Shown here piece by piece: positions 1 to 8,862 of a DNA stretch of 64,000 bases. Below the pieces are notes generated by a model that was given only the letters and a program-made list of their open reading frames with translations, did not search any database and was not told the DNA's origin. Source of the DNA: CAIWMF01 sp964402065 (GTDB lineage Bacteria; Verrucomicrobiota; Verrucomicrobiia; Chthoniobacterales; UBA6821); NCBI GenBank assembly GCA_964402065.1, contig CAYOAN010000001.1, positions 62,001 through 126,000 of the forward strand. The letters are read 5' to 3'. A program made the translations under genes and the position numbers. The stretch's first letter is position 1; every line of letters begins with the position of its first letter.

Positions 1-2
1 GC

Positions 3-281
3 CATGGTTACGTCAGTGCTTCTCGATATGAACCTGGAGCTATGCATATTGCAGAGGGACTTCAGTGTGGTTTACCTTTGCTTTATCATCGCGATACAGG
101 AGGCACTGTAGAGCAAGGATTGCGGTATGGCATGGAAATTGGAAAAGACCTTAGTGAAACATTGAATCGTTTTGCTCAAGAACTCCCGATGCTACGCTCC
201 AAGCTGCTGAGCGATCCTCCTTCGGGAAGTAAAATGTCTTTAGAATATTTGCAATTATTACAACGATTAATCGTGTCATAG
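3..281 (+). CDS. Glycosyltransferase, C-terminal fragment
   Basis: The frame is open from the left edge, so these are the last 92 residues of a protein that starts outside the window. The visible part begins HGYVSASRYEPGAMHIAEG and continues with a GLQCGLP segment. A conserved acidic/glycine loop followed by an alternating small-residue helix is typical of the donor-sugar end of GT-B fold glycosyltransferases (compare EG..x..EA..CG.P in GT4). The stop lies four bases before the next gene, which is also a glycosyltransferase, so both probably belong to one surface-glycan operon. The acceptor and donor cannot be deduced. The family call rests on the motif and the context only. Confidence 0.6.
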   Translation, partial: HGYVSASRYEPGAMHIAEGLQCGLPLLYHRDTGGTVEQGLRYGMEIGKDLSETLNRFAQELPMLRSKLLSDPPSGSKMSLEYLQLLQRLIVS

Positions 282-285
282 GCTC

Positions 286-2022
286 ATGAATAGCACCGCA
301 CAAAAACTCAATGTCTATTTTATGCCAGGAGATGGCAAGGGGTGGGCTCTAGATGAAGACCGGAGACAGATGCGTCTGGCTTTAAAAGGAATTGTCCGTG
401 AAACTTCTTTAGCTCAAGCAGAAATTATTCATACCCCTTTCTGGCAAGGATTGAGTAGTATTGCTCCCGCAATTTTAAAGCAAAAATTTATTATTGCACA
501 TGCTGACAACCCTCCATTTTTTTACCTCAAACAACCTGATTTTGCATGGGGACAGCAAGTTGTTAAGCTTTGGATTGCCCGATCGCAAGAGGCGTTTGAA
601 CAATTTCGTGCCTTAAAATTGCCAGTGGAATATATTCCTTACACGATTGATTCAGAGCTCTTTTTTCCAGTAGAAGATAAAAAGGCATTACGAAAAAAAT
701 TTGGTATTCCAGAAGAGGCTTACGTTATTGCTAATTTTCATCGTGATTCGGAGGGAGGAGATCTCAATAAGCCAAAAGTTCAAAAAGCTCCGGAGCTTTT
801 CTTGGCTATTTTAAAAGCATTAAGAGCGCGCGGCTGTTCTTTTCACGTATTACTAGCTGGGCCTCGTCGGCACTGGCTTCGGACTGCATTAATAGCAGAA
901 AAAATTTCTTTTACCTTTGTTGGAAAAGAAATCAGCGATGATGATTTTGGGGCCAATATTTTAAAGCGCTCTCAACTCAATGAATTAATCAATGCTGCAG
1001 ATCTTTATTTGATTCCATCGCGCTGGGAGGGTGGGCCACAGTCAGTCATGGAAGCAGCTGCTTGTCGGTGTAAAATTTTAAGCATGCCACTGGGAGTGGC
1101 TAAAGATATTTTAGAACCTGATTCGCTCTATCGCTCCGTTGATGAAGCTGTGGAACGTATCATCAAAGATCAAGAAAGCGATCTGTTGCAATCAACGATC
1201 CAGCCTCAATGGGAAAAGTGGCATCGTACTCACACAACAGTAGCACTGGAAGACGGATTGAAAGAACTCTACAAGCGACTTCCGGAGAGATTGCCAAAAT
1301 GTGATCGCAAAATTAGTTCGTTCCATTTTTATAGTGCACAAATTTTTCATGTTTTACGACGCTGGTTGCGCAAAGAAGGAACAAGATCAAAACTTCGTTC
1401 TGTTGGATGGAATCATGAATTAGGAAAGGATAGTGATCTCGATAATATTCTTTTAAATGTTAGTAAGGCGCTGGCTGATCAAAAAATCAAACAACAACCA
1501 AGGCGAGATCAAGGCATAGAAATAATTGGGTGGCCTTCTCCGCATTTATCTCCAGCAAAAAAAGGAGTGCGCCGTCTCCAATGGATTGTTCCTCAAATGG
1601 AAAAAGAACATATTCTTCCGGATGCATTGCTGGTGGTTCCTTCTGTGCAAGATGTCGTAAACCTTCGTGATATGGGCTGCTTTCAGCCTGTCATAGTCTT
1701 GCCGTGGCCCATTGCATCAGCAAAAACTTGTTCTGAAGAACCATTGGTGATTGCTAAGGATGATCGTTTCGCCTCCCTAGAAATTTGGAAAGCCATGATG
1801 AGAGGACGGCCCATTGTCTATCCCGATCAATTAGCCTATTATGAACAAGTCTTTCACGCAGGATTTTCTTTCGTGTCGGAAACAGCATTGCCTCAAATAA
1901 TCCAAAGGGCTCGCGAAAAAGCATTGGAGCTCCGAATGCTTTCAAAAGTTCCAAACCTGAAAGATGCACAGCATCAATTGATGCAATTACTTTCTATTTT
2001 AAACTTAGAAAATAAAAAATGA
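286..2022 (+). CDS. GT4-type glycosyltransferase with extra C-terminal region
   Basis: A 578-residue protein. Residues about 1-350 look like a complete GT-B glycosyltransferase: a C-terminal Rossmann half with IPSRWEGGPQSVMEAAACR (donor-binding E-x7-E type motif) follows the linker VEYIPYTIDSELFFP. No signal peptide is seen, so it is probably cytoplasmic. Residues about 390-578 form a second region that does not match a second full transferase; it ends in a helical tail and may be a degenerate GT half or an acceptor-binding part. Its stop overlaps the next start by four bases (ATGA), so translation is probably coupled. It most likely adds a sugar to a surface polysaccharide or LPS. The specific linkage is unknown. 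Confidence 0.75.
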   Translation: MNSTAQKLNVYFMPGDGKGWALDEDRRQMRLALKGIVRETSLAQAEIIHTPFWQGLSSIAPAILKQKFIIAHADNPPFFYLKQPDFAWGQQVVKLWIARSQEAFEQFRALKLPVEYIPYTIDSELFFPVEDKKALRKKFGIPEEAYVIANFHRDSEGGDLNKPKVQKAPELFLAILKALRARGCSFHVLLAGPRRHWLRTALIAEKISFTFVGKEISDDDFGANILKRSQLNELINAADLYLIPSRWEGGPQSVMEAAACRCKILSMPLGVAKDILEPDSLYRSVDEAVERIIKDQESDLLQSTIQPQWEKWHRTHTTVALEDGLKELYKRLPERLPKCDRKISSFHFYSAQIFHVLRRWLRKEGTRSKLRSVGWNHELGKDSDLDNILLNVSKALADQKIKQQPRRDQGIEIIGWPSPHLSPAKKGVRRLQWIVPQMEKEHILPDALLVVPSVQDVVNLRDMGCFQPVIVLPWPIASAKTCSEEPLVIAKDDRFASLEIWKAMMRGRPIVYPDQLAYYEQVFHAGFSFVSETALPQIIQRAREKALELRMLSKVPNLKDAQHQLMQLLSILNLENKK

Positions 2023-2900
2023 GATCCCGCATTGCTATTACTGGTGGGCGTGGACGACTTGCAAGAGTTGCTGCTGCTTATTTTCGTCAACAAGGATATG
2101 AGGTGACTCTTTTTTCGAGGGAGGCAGGAAATGGAATGAAAACGCTCAACGACCTGTTTGATCCGCATGTCCTGAGTTCTTTTAGCGCCTTGATTCATGC
2201 AGCATGGAGTACCGTTCCATTCACGAGTGAAGAAGATCCTGGACGAGAAGAGCGCGAGGACCTTCCACTGTTAAAAAAAATCTTGGAAAGCTTGCATCAT
2301 CTCCCGTCAGAAGCACCGATGCCTAAATTGATTTTTATTTCTTCAGCATCTGTTTATGGAAATCAAGAAAAGGAACCAGCAAGAGAAGTGACCCTTTGCA
2401 CGCCGCTGAGCAGATATGCACGAGCAAAGCTCTCAGCAGAGCGTTTGATTTTAGAGGCTGCTGTTCATGAACCTCGTTTAAAATCAGTCATTCTTCGCGT
2501 GACCAATTTAGTGGGAATTCCATCTCATGCTGCACTTCCCCAAGGAGTCTTGTCTAAAATTGTAGCAGCAGCAAAAAATCATCGGCCTTTAGAGCTTTGG
2601 GGTGATGGGAAGGGGAGTAAAGATTATCTGTGGATTGATGATTGTTTAGAGGCTTTACAAGCAGCAATGGAATCTTCTGCTGAAGGAGTTTTTAATATTG
2701 GATCAGGTAACAATTTTTCTCTCCTTGAATTGATAAAAATTGCTGAAGAAATAACACAGCAACCTCTCCAGATTAAGTATTGCCCCTGCTATTCTTGGGA
2801 TGTGAATTATTCAAAAGTTTCCTCAGCGCTTTTTTCTGAAGTGACTGGATGGAGACCGAAGTGTGATATTGTTCAAAAAATGACAGCATTATTTTCATGA
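2019..2900 (+). CDS. NAD-dependent epimerase/dehydratase (extended SDR)
   Basis: A 293-residue extended short-chain dehydrogenase. The N-terminus ITGGRGRLARVAAAYF carries the glycine-rich NAD(P)-binding turn after the first beta strand. The catalytic part is visible as ISSASVYG followed by YARAKLSAERL, giving the Ser plus Tyr-xxx-Lys set. This layout is shared with UDP-glucose 4-epimerase and related nucleotide-sugar enzymes. It overlaps both neighbours by four bases (ATGA junctions) within a glycosyltransferase operon, so it probably makes a nucleotide-sugar precursor for the same glycan. Which sugar is converted cannot be read from the sequence. Confidence 0.8.
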   Translation: MRSRIAITGGRGRLARVAAAYFRQQGYEVTLFSREAGNGMKTLNDLFDPHVLSSFSALIHAAWSTVPFTSEEDPGREEREDLPLLKKILESLHHLPSEAPMPKLIFISSASVYGNQEKEPAREVTLCTPLSRYARAKLSAERLILEAAVHEPRLKSVILRVTNLVGIPSHAALPQGVLSKIVAAAKNHRPLELWGDGKGSKDYLWIDDCLEALQAAMESSAEGVFNIGSGNNFSLLELIKIAEEITQQPLQIKYCPCYSWDVNYSKVSSALFSEVTGWRPKCDIVQKMTALFS

Positions 2901-4021
2901 AAAATTTTTTGTTAGCCAAGATTGCTGACCTCTTTCGAGGTTTTATTGATCTTCCGCAGCGAGGGACTTGTTTTTTGAAGCGCTATAAAATCAAGTGTTC
3001 ACCATCTCAAGAGCTGGTGATTTCACTTGGTGGCGTTTTAGAAGAAAGAAAATTAATTCATGGTGGCGCGGTTAAGCTTTTGTCGCTGCAAAAAAAAATG
3101 AAATGCAATGAAAGTCAGTTTAATCTGCTTTATCTTGTAAGTAGCGCTCAGCCTCGTTTTTCCTGTGATCTTGTAAGGCAGGTGAAGGCGCGTCGTATTC
3201 CCTTTGTTTGGAATCAGAATGGCGTTGGCTATCCTGCATGGGCTGGTTGGCAGAGTGAACGCCAGAATAGGCCAATGAGATGGCTGCGAGAGAGAGCTGA
3301 TTATATCATCTACCAAAGTCAGTTTTGTCGAGAAGCTGCAGAGAAATTTTTAGGGGCTTGCGCAACACCAAGTGAAATTCTTTTTAATCCAGTTGATCTT
3401 AAAAAATTTTTTCCACTTACGAATCGACCATTATTAAAGCCGCTTCGGCTCTTAACACTCGGAACTCATAGCTATGAAGAAAGAGTATTTTCAACCTTAG
3501 AATGTTTAGCAATATTGCGTCGAGGAGGAGTTGAAGCAACCCTGACAATTGCTGGAAAATATTTGTGGCCTCAAGGGGAGGCTTCGATTCATCAAAAAGT
3601 TGAACAACTAAAACTTGTAGGCGCCGTGAACTTTTTACCTTCTTTTAATCAAGAACAGGCGATTCAACTTTACCAATCACATCATCTTGTGCTTCATCCA
3701 AAATATCTCGATCCTTGCCCAACAGTTGTGATTGAAGCGCTAGCTTGTGGGTGCCCTGTTATTGGCTCTGCTTCTGGTGGTCTTCCCGAACTAGTTTCCA
3801 GTGAGAGTGGACATCTTATTTCAGTTCCCTTGTATTGGAATAAAATGATAACGCCAACAGGTATTCAACTTGCGGAAGGAGTGATGGAACTTTTACCTCG
3901 ATGGGATGAGGCTGCTAAGGCTGCACGGCAAAGAGCAGCGTTTTTATTCAATGAAGAATGCTGGGTTGCGCGGCATCGTGAAATTTTTGAATCGCTTAAT
4001 GCCAATAAATTCGAGCAATAA
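2897..4021 (+). CDS. GT4-family glycosyltransferase
   Basis: A 374-residue GT-B transferase. The C-terminal half contains LHPKYLDPCPTVVIEALACG and then CPVIGSASGGLPELV, the characteristic GT4 donor-binding segment with two glutamates seven residues apart and a G-G-x-x-E turn. The N-terminal half has no clear signal peptide. The gene overlaps the epimerase upstream and its TAA is one base before the next ATG, so it sits inside a tightly packed operon of glycan genes. The expected role is transfer of a sugar from a nucleotide donor to a lipid-linked or LPS acceptor at the inner membrane face. The specific sugar is unknown. Confidence 0.85.
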   Translation: MKNFLLAKIADLFRGFIDLPQRGTCFLKRYKIKCSPSQELVISLGGVLEERKLIHGGAVKLLSLQKKMKCNESQFNLLYLVSSAQPRFSCDLVRQVKARRIPFVWNQNGVGYPAWAGWQSERQNRPMRWLRERADYIIYQSQFCREAAEKFLGACATPSEILFNPVDLKKFFPLTNRPLLKPLRLLTLGTHSYEERVFSTLECLAILRRGGVEATLTIAGKYLWPQGEASIHQKVEQLKLVGAVNFLPSFNQEQAIQLYQSHHLVLHPKYLDPCPTVVIEALACGCPVIGSASGGLPELVSSESGHLISVPLYWNKMITPTGIQLAEGVMELLPRWDEAAKAARQRAAFLFNEECWVARHREIFESLNANKFEQ

Positions 4022-4022
4022 A

Positions 4023-5033
4023 ATGAATTACTCTAGACCCCCCGCAATTTCTATTCTTATGACTGTGTTCAATGCAGAGCCCTATCTTGGTTTTGCAATA
4101 GACAGTATAGAACGCCAAACGTTTAAGGATTGGGAATTTATTATTGTAGACGATGCTTCAACAGATCGCTCTTTAGCTATTGCCGAAGCATACGCAAAAA
4201 AAGATCCACGGATTAAAATCATTCGCAATGCTATCAACAAAGGGCAAACACGCTGCTTGAATCAAGGGCTTTCAGAGGCTCGTGGGGCTTGGATTGCAAG
4301 GCAAGATGCAGATGATCTTTCTCATCCAGCGCGACTGCAACGACAATGGAAGCGAGTCCAAGAAGAACCAACATTAGTTCTTTTAGGAACCAGTGGTTCG
4401 ATGATTGATAAAATGGGGAAGCTTATCGGTCTTCTAGATATGCCGTTAACTCACGATTTAATTAGATGGAGTGCTCCCATTAAAAATCCCTTTCTTCACA
4501 CCTCTGTGATGTTTCGTACGGATATAGCGCAATCTTTAGGAGGATATGATGAGCGTTACCATATTGCACAGGACTATGATCTTTGGACTCGCATGATAAG
4601 AAACCACCGTGTGGCGAACCTTTCTGAACGGCTAATTAGCTACCGGCACTTAGATTCTTCACTTTCAAAGCTGGGAGCAATGAAGACGTTTGCAGAGGCG
4701 AATGAAATCGCCATACGAGAAGAAAAATATTCTTTTGCACAAGAACTAAAGCCTGAAGAACGGTTGTTACTCCAAAATTTTAGAGAAGGAAAAAGCGTTC
4801 ATTGGGAAGAGTTGTTACAGTTTTGTAAAAATTTTCAGAAGCCCTTTCCTTTAATAGCTCAAAATGACCGACAACGTCTTGAAGTAGTTTATCGTTTGCA
4901 ATGTGCTGGAAGTAAAAATCAAAATCGTTATGATCAGCTACGAGCTATCACGCAGGCTTTTTTAACATCACCCCTTTATACCTTACAATGGATTGGGAGT
5001 CGCCTGTTCGATCCTATTCACCAAAAGAAATAA
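4023..5033 (+). CDS. GT2-family glycosyltransferase
   Basis: The start at 4023 gives 336 residues beginning MNYSRPPAISILMTVFNAE. An in-frame ATG 39 codons upstream lies inside the preceding gene and is less likely. The GT-A fold signature is clear: ISILMTVFNAEPYL, then WEFIIVDDASTDRS (nucleotide-binding DD), and ARQDADDLSHP as the metal-binding D-x-D region. A later segment, AQDYDLWTRM, matches the ED/QD-Y-D-L-W catalytic-base motif of this family. Inverting GT2 enzymes of this type add sugars in O-antigen, capsule or exopolysaccharide assembly. The neighbours on both sides support this. The linkage is not predictable. Confidence 0.88.
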   Translation: MNYSRPPAISILMTVFNAEPYLGFAIDSIERQTFKDWEFIIVDDASTDRSLAIAEAYAKKDPRIKIIRNAINKGQTRCLNQGLSEARGAWIARQDADDLSHPARLQRQWKRVQEEPTLVLLGTSGSMIDKMGKLIGLLDMPLTHDLIRWSAPIKNPFLHTSVMFRTDIAQSLGGYDERYHIAQDYDLWTRMIRNHRVANLSERLISYRHLDSSLSKLGAMKTFAEANEIAIREEKYSFAQELKPEERLLLQNFREGKSVHWEELLQFCKNFQKPFPLIAQNDRQRLEVVYRLQCAGSKNQNRYDQLRAITQAFLTSPLYTLQWIGSRLFDPIHQKK

Positions 5034-5528
5034 ATGCTTAAGTTTGTTTTTCAAGATTGGCAAGTAAATCAAGGAAATTGGCGCAGCCAATTCTTACTTT
5101 GTTTCTTGAGATTAGTGCAAAAATTTCACCAGCTTCCATCTTCATATCGATGGATTGGCTATCCCTTCTTTGCCAGCTATGAATTTTTTAGCATTTCAAT
5201 TTTAGGGATCGAACTTAGCTATAAAGCAAATATTGGGCCTAGACTTCGCTTATTTCATGGTATTGGAACAGTGATTCATGAAGCTGTTACTATTGGTGCT
5301 GATGTAACGTTGAGACATTTAACAACAATAGGGACTCAGCGCTCTGGACAAAAGGCGCCTACGCTTGGAGATCGTGTCAATGTAGGATGCCATAGTATCA
5401 TCCTTGGCGATATTCACATTGGGAATGATGCTGTTATTGGAGCTGGGGCTGTCGTTATTCATGATGTTCCAGAGGGAGCAACTGTAGTTGGTAATCCAGC
5501 ACGAATTTTACAACCACACGGTTCCTAG
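5034..5528 (+). CDS. Hexapeptide-repeat acetyltransferase (serine acetyltransferase / WcaB-like)
   Basis: A 164-residue protein starting immediately after the stop of the GT2 gene. From about residue 58 it has imperfect hexapeptide repeats of a left-handed beta helix: IGPRLRLFHGIGTVI, VTIGADVTL, then APTLGDRVNVG, GDIHIGNDAVIGAGAVV and finally VVGNPARIL. That ending and the HG-x-G-x-V-I motif are shared by serine O-acetyltransferases and by WcaB-type sugar acetyltransferases. The short N-terminal helical part and the location at the end of a glycan operon favour acetylation of a sugar or glycolipid over cysteine synthesis. The next gene is convergent, so the operon ends here. Confidence 0.8.
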   Translation: MLKFVFQDWQVNQGNWRSQFLLCFLRLVQKFHQLPSSYRWIGYPFFASYEFFSISILGIELSYKANIGPRLRLFHGIGTVIHEAVTIGADVTLRHLTTIGTQRSGQKAPTLGDRVNVGCHSIILGDIHIGNDAVIGAGAVVIHDVPEGATVVGNPARILQPHGS

Positions 5529-5544
5529 CAGTTTTTAAATGCTG

Positions 5545-6528
5545 CTACAATTCATAGCGTTTACGTTGCTCATAAAGCCAAGAAAAGAACCGATGCTTTT
5601 GCAACATGACAAGCTGTTGGCGAGGTGTTTGTCGGAAATAGGTGTGAGCTAATTTCGGAATTATTTCTTGCGCTAAACTGTTCCACCGATCAGTTGTCTT
5701 TTGTTGAGTATATAAGGCTCCCCGATTGCGCCCTTTGGTAACAAGGTCTTCGCGAAACGATTGATTTTCTTTTAAAACACGAAGGCGCAGTAAAAGCTCT
5801 TTCGCAGAGGTTGCTACAAGATAGTCTTCACCGGGAGTTCCTTCGTCAGCATAAGCAACATCACGCCCTCCGATAAAAGGGACGCCGGCGAGCCATGCAT
5901 TATAAAGTTTTGTGGCTGGCTTTGATAGGTAACGAGATTTTGAAAAGGAACGAATAGCAACAATGCCATCAATATCCGAGTAGTCATGCCACTCATTTGG
6001 AGATTTGATAATAAAAGATAAGCCTAGCGTGTTTCGTAAATAGTTGTGCCATTCTTGCTGTTGAAGTTCTGGAGCTAGATGACATGGATCTCCCACAAAA
6101 GCGATGTTTTCAAAACGATTCCTTCGGTCTGGAGAGCGAGGTATTATCTTGGGTTGGGGCCAGTGAGGAATAAAAAAAGAATCTGGAATGAATTTTTGTT
6201 GAATACGATTTTGAACAATGTAGATGGCTGCTGAGGGGTGAGGAACTCCATCCGTAACAATATCTACAAGACATACTCCAGGAGGTTTGATGAAATCTTT
6301 TTTTAAAGAGCTGCCCAAGGCGAAGACGATTCCTGAGAAAGGCAGTTTTATAGAGAGTGTTGATACAAAGCCAGATTGTTTGAGTCGTGACCATGTTTGA
6401 TAAATCCAATTTTCAGCAGTGCCGTGATGTCCTGTATGATGACTCGGTACGATTTCAGGTTCGAGCCAAGCTTGTGGGTCATTAAAATAAGGAGTGTATT
6501 CAGGGGGAAGATAGAAAACGGTTTTCAT
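5545..6528 (-). CDS. Uncharacterised glycosyltransferase-like paralog (copy 1)
   Basis: A 327-residue protein, one of five copies of the same domain in this region. Conserved blocks seen here are NWIYQTW (41-47), PHPSA, PHWPQP (about 121-126), RFENIAFVGDP, WHDYSD (180-185) and KPATKLYNAWLAGVPFIGG (203-221). The architecture (two Rossmann-like halves, a glycine/proline-rich second half) and the surrounding glycosyltransferase genes suggest a GT-B enzyme, but no classical GT4 motif is present and I do not recognise a named family. It is the last gene of the minus-strand run and converges on the acetyltransferase. No signal peptide is seen. The function stays open. Confidence 0.6.
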   Translation of the reverse strand: MKTVFYLPPEYTPYFNDPQAWLEPEIVPSHHTGHHGTAENWIYQTWSRLKQSGFVSTLSIKLPFSGIVFALGSSLKKDFIKPPGVCLVDIVTDGVPHPSAAIYIVQNRIQQKFIPDSFFIPHWPQPKIIPRSPDRRNRFENIAFVGDPCHLAPELQQQEWHNYLRNTLGLSFIIKSPNEWHDYSDIDGIVAIRSFSKSRYLSKPATKLYNAWLAGVPFIGGRDVAYADEGTPGEDYLVATSAKELLLRLRVLKENQSFREDLVTKGRNRGALYTQQKTTDRWNSLAQEIIPKLAHTYFRQTPRQQLVMLQKHRFFSWLYEQRKRYEL

Positions 6529-6583
6529 GATTTTTATACTGCAGAGCCCCTTTTCGTTCTCTTTTTAAAATGAAATTAGCCTC

Positions 6584-7798
6584 TTAGAGGCTCTTTCTAA
6601 GGGCATTCTCAATTTTTTGAGTTCGATATTTCCAATACAAAAAAGGAATTCGGAGAGTGTACCATTTTTGTTTTGCTTGAGCAGCTTTTTTGCTGAATTG
6701 ATAGCCATCATGATAAAGGGAAATTTGTTTTTTCAATATTTCTGCAGCAAGGAAGTTTTCCTCTTTGTAAAACTTCAAAGCTTGCAGAGCTTTTTCATAT
6801 CCCTGTTCAGCAAAAAGGATCGAACGTAGTAAAGGCTTTTTCTTTTTTTGTAATTCTGAAATAGCACCTCGATGGGCTTCAGCTGCTTGTTCAGAAGAAG
6901 TGATGATGACTTTTTGGTAAATCAATAGGGGATCATTTTCAGAAAAATTTTTCAATGAATGTCGAAAATCTAGGCTTTTATTTAAAAAGTCGGAAACTTT
7001 TTTCCAATGAGGAATGATTTCTATTTCTCCATTAATGATAGCTCGCACTAGCTTCTCTCGATCAGAAGAAAGCTGTTCAGTCAAAAGAGCTAAATGATCA
7101 TATTCTTGGGCCAATGCTGGATTGTCTTGTTCTAACGCAAGAGCCACTTGTACTTTGAGTTTAGCTGCGTCATGTGAAGCGGCTTTAGAGAGTTCCCAGT
7201 AAGCTGCTAACATTTCGTTTCCCGAAGTTATATAAGTTGATAAACCGAGCCCCTGCTTTCTAGAAGCTTCTTGTGAGAGGCATGCCGCTTCTAGCCAATG
7301 GTGGGCGATCGCCTCTTTTCCTGAGTTAGTAGCATTGAGTGCATGAGCTCGATATTGAATAGCAGCTTCTTCAAGCGAGGATTCTGAGGAAGAATGATGG
7401 GTGGAGAGCTCGTGTTTCATCCAAGAAAGCCAGTGCCGAGAGCGGATACCAGCTTCTTTTGTTTCTTCAGCGTAGCCCATGAGCTCTTTAGCTAAGACTG
7501 CATTATTGTTTCTTAATGCATTTAGAGAGGAAGCTGTGTAGAGAGCTATCTCTTGAGTTTCAATAGCTCTATCGTTGATGCTGACTTGATTTAAAAATTC
7601 TGTAAGGAAAGACGTTTCGCGAGAAGAGTGAAGATAATGTACAAATGCTCTAATAAGTTGGACCACTAATTCCCATCGAGCAGCTAATTTATCATTTCCT
7701 TTTTTTTTTGCTTCCTCAGATAAGAGGTGATACGCCTCCAGTTCTTCGCTAAGAGAAACTGGTTGATTTTTTAAAAATTTTTTTAGGTTAGAGCTCAT
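6584..7798 (-). CDS. Alpha-helical repeat-like protein of unknown function
   Basis: Starting at the ATG at 7798, the product has 404 residues (a TTG four codons upstream is possible). It is almost entirely helical and rich in Ala, Glu, Leu and Lys, with many AxxxAxxW and HWLEAA-like helices (for example KEAIAHHWLEAACLSQEAS and EMLAAYWELSKAASHDAAK), which resembles tetratricopeptide-like helical hairpins. There is no signal peptide and no transmembrane segment. It lies between two members of the glycosyltransferase-like paralog family, 18 bases from the upstream one, so it is probably co-transcribed with them and may be a scaffold or acceptor-side partner. I do not recognise the family. Confidence 0.6.
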   Translation of the reverse strand: MSSNLKKFLKNQPVSLSEELEAYHLLSEEAKKKGNDKLAARWELVVQLIRAFVHYLHSSRETSFLTEFLNQVSINDRAIETQEIALYTASSLNALRNNNAVLAKELMGYAEETKEAGIRSRHWLSWMKHELSTHHSSSESSLEEAAIQYRAHALNATNSGKEAIAHHWLEAACLSQEASRKQGLGLSTYITSGNEMLAAYWELSKAASHDAAKLKVQVALALEQDNPALAQEYDHLALLTEQLSSDREKLVRAIINGEIEIIPHWKKVSDFLNKSLDFRHSLKNFSENDPLLIYQKVIITSSEQAAEAHRGAISELQKKKKPLLRSILFAEQGYEKALQALKFYKEENFLAAEILKKQISLYHDGYQFSKKAAQAKQKWYTLRIPFLYWKYRTQKIENALRKSL

Positions 7799-7816
7799 CG
7801 TGTTGTTCAAAGTGCG

Positions 7817-8854
7817 CTAATGTTTCAAGTAGTCAGTAAGTCCAGGAAAGGCCTTTTCAATCATAATATCCTCATGGTTGGGTGGCTTGCGATAGGCGGC
7901 AAGAAGATGGCTAGACTTTTGGACCATCCAAAAAAGATGACGTTGTAATGCTGATTTTTTTTGCCACTTTTTAGCGAGAAAAGGAAGGGTTTCCTCAACT
8001 AATTTTTTCCATTGCAATAGAGTTGCCTCCCGAGAGAAAGACTTCACAGATTCCCGACCTTGAGTGACTAGTTGTTCACGGAATAAAGGGTCTTTTTTTA
8101 AGCGACGAAGATAATCGATGACTTGTTGAGGAGAGGTTGCAGCAAGATAATCAACATCGGGACGGCCATCCATGGTATATGCTGAATCCCTTCCCCCTAT
8201 AAACGGCACGCCAGCCAGCCAAGCGTTGTATAATTTTGTTGCTGGTTTGTGATAATGACGGGATCGAGAAAAGTCTCTAATAGCGAGAACAGCATCTGTA
8301 TCTGAGTAATCATGCCAACGGCTGCTATCTTTAAAATCAAGAAAAATACCTAGTTCACGTCGTAATTGGTTAATCCATTCAGGAGTTTGTAATTCAGGAG
8401 CTAAATTATCGGGATCTCCAAAAAAAGAAATTATTTCAAAACGTAAGCCACGCGCTGGGTCTCGTGGAATCAAGCTTGGCTGAGGCCAATGAGGGACAAA
8501 AAGCGAATGAGGTGTGCGGCGTGCTTGAGCGTGATTTTGAATTAAATGAAAATGAGTTGTTGGAAGCAGGGTGGCATCTGCTAAGACATCGACATAAAAA
8601 AGATTGGGGGGCAGAGACGTGCTAGGAGAAAATGTATTGCTGACAAAAATAACGATTCCTTCAGTCGGTATAGTGTGGCTAAGACTGCAAGTGACGCCAG
8701 CTTCTTTTAACCAAAACCAAGTTTGATAGATCATGTTTTGAGCTGTAGCAGCAGCTCCAGAAGCAGCAACTTGTAGGACATTTCCTGTTTGAAGCAGTTC
8801 CTCCCAGCTTGGGTTAGGAATAAAATCAGGAGCTAATAAAAAAGTAACCTTCAT
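7817..8854 (-). CDS. Uncharacterised glycosyltransferase-like paralog (copy 2)
   Basis: The ATG at 8854 (MKVTFLLAPDFIP) is preferred over the GTG two codons upstream because all paralogs begin with M-x-x-x-F. This gives 345 residues. The same blocks as in copy 1 occur in order: NMIYQTWFWLK, FYVDVLADATLL, PHWPQPSLIPRDP, FEIISFFGDPDNLAPEL, WHDYSDTDAVLAIRDFS and KPATKLYNAWLAGVPFIGG, then DYLAATSPQQV. A C-terminal extension of about 20 residues is unique to this copy. It is eight bases downstream of the two-domain paralog, so the two are probably co-transcribed. The role is unknown; a glycan-modifying transferase is a reasonable guess. Confidence 0.6.
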   Translation of the reverse strand: MKVTFLLAPDFIPNPSWEELLQTGNVLQVAASGAAATAQNMIYQTWFWLKEAGVTCSLSHTIPTEGIVIFVSNTFSPSTSLPPNLFYVDVLADATLLPTTHFHLIQNHAQARRTPHSLFVPHWPQPSLIPRDPARGLRFEIISFFGDPDNLAPELQTPEWINQLRRELGIFLDFKDSSRWHDYSDTDAVLAIRDFSRSRHYHKPATKLYNAWLAGVPFIGGRDSAYTMDGRPDVDYLAATSPQQVIDYLRRLKKDPLFREQLVTQGRESVKSFSREATLLQWKKLVEETLPFLAKKWQKKSALQRHLFWMVQKSSHLLAAYRKPPNHEDIMIEKAFPGLTDYLKH

Positions 8855-8862
8855 AAACACTT

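Noticed and set aside
1300..2022. Second full glycosyltransferase domain in the C-terminal part of the 578-residue protein
   Set aside because: No donor-binding E-x7-E or glycine loop is present; only a degenerate half domain could be argued.
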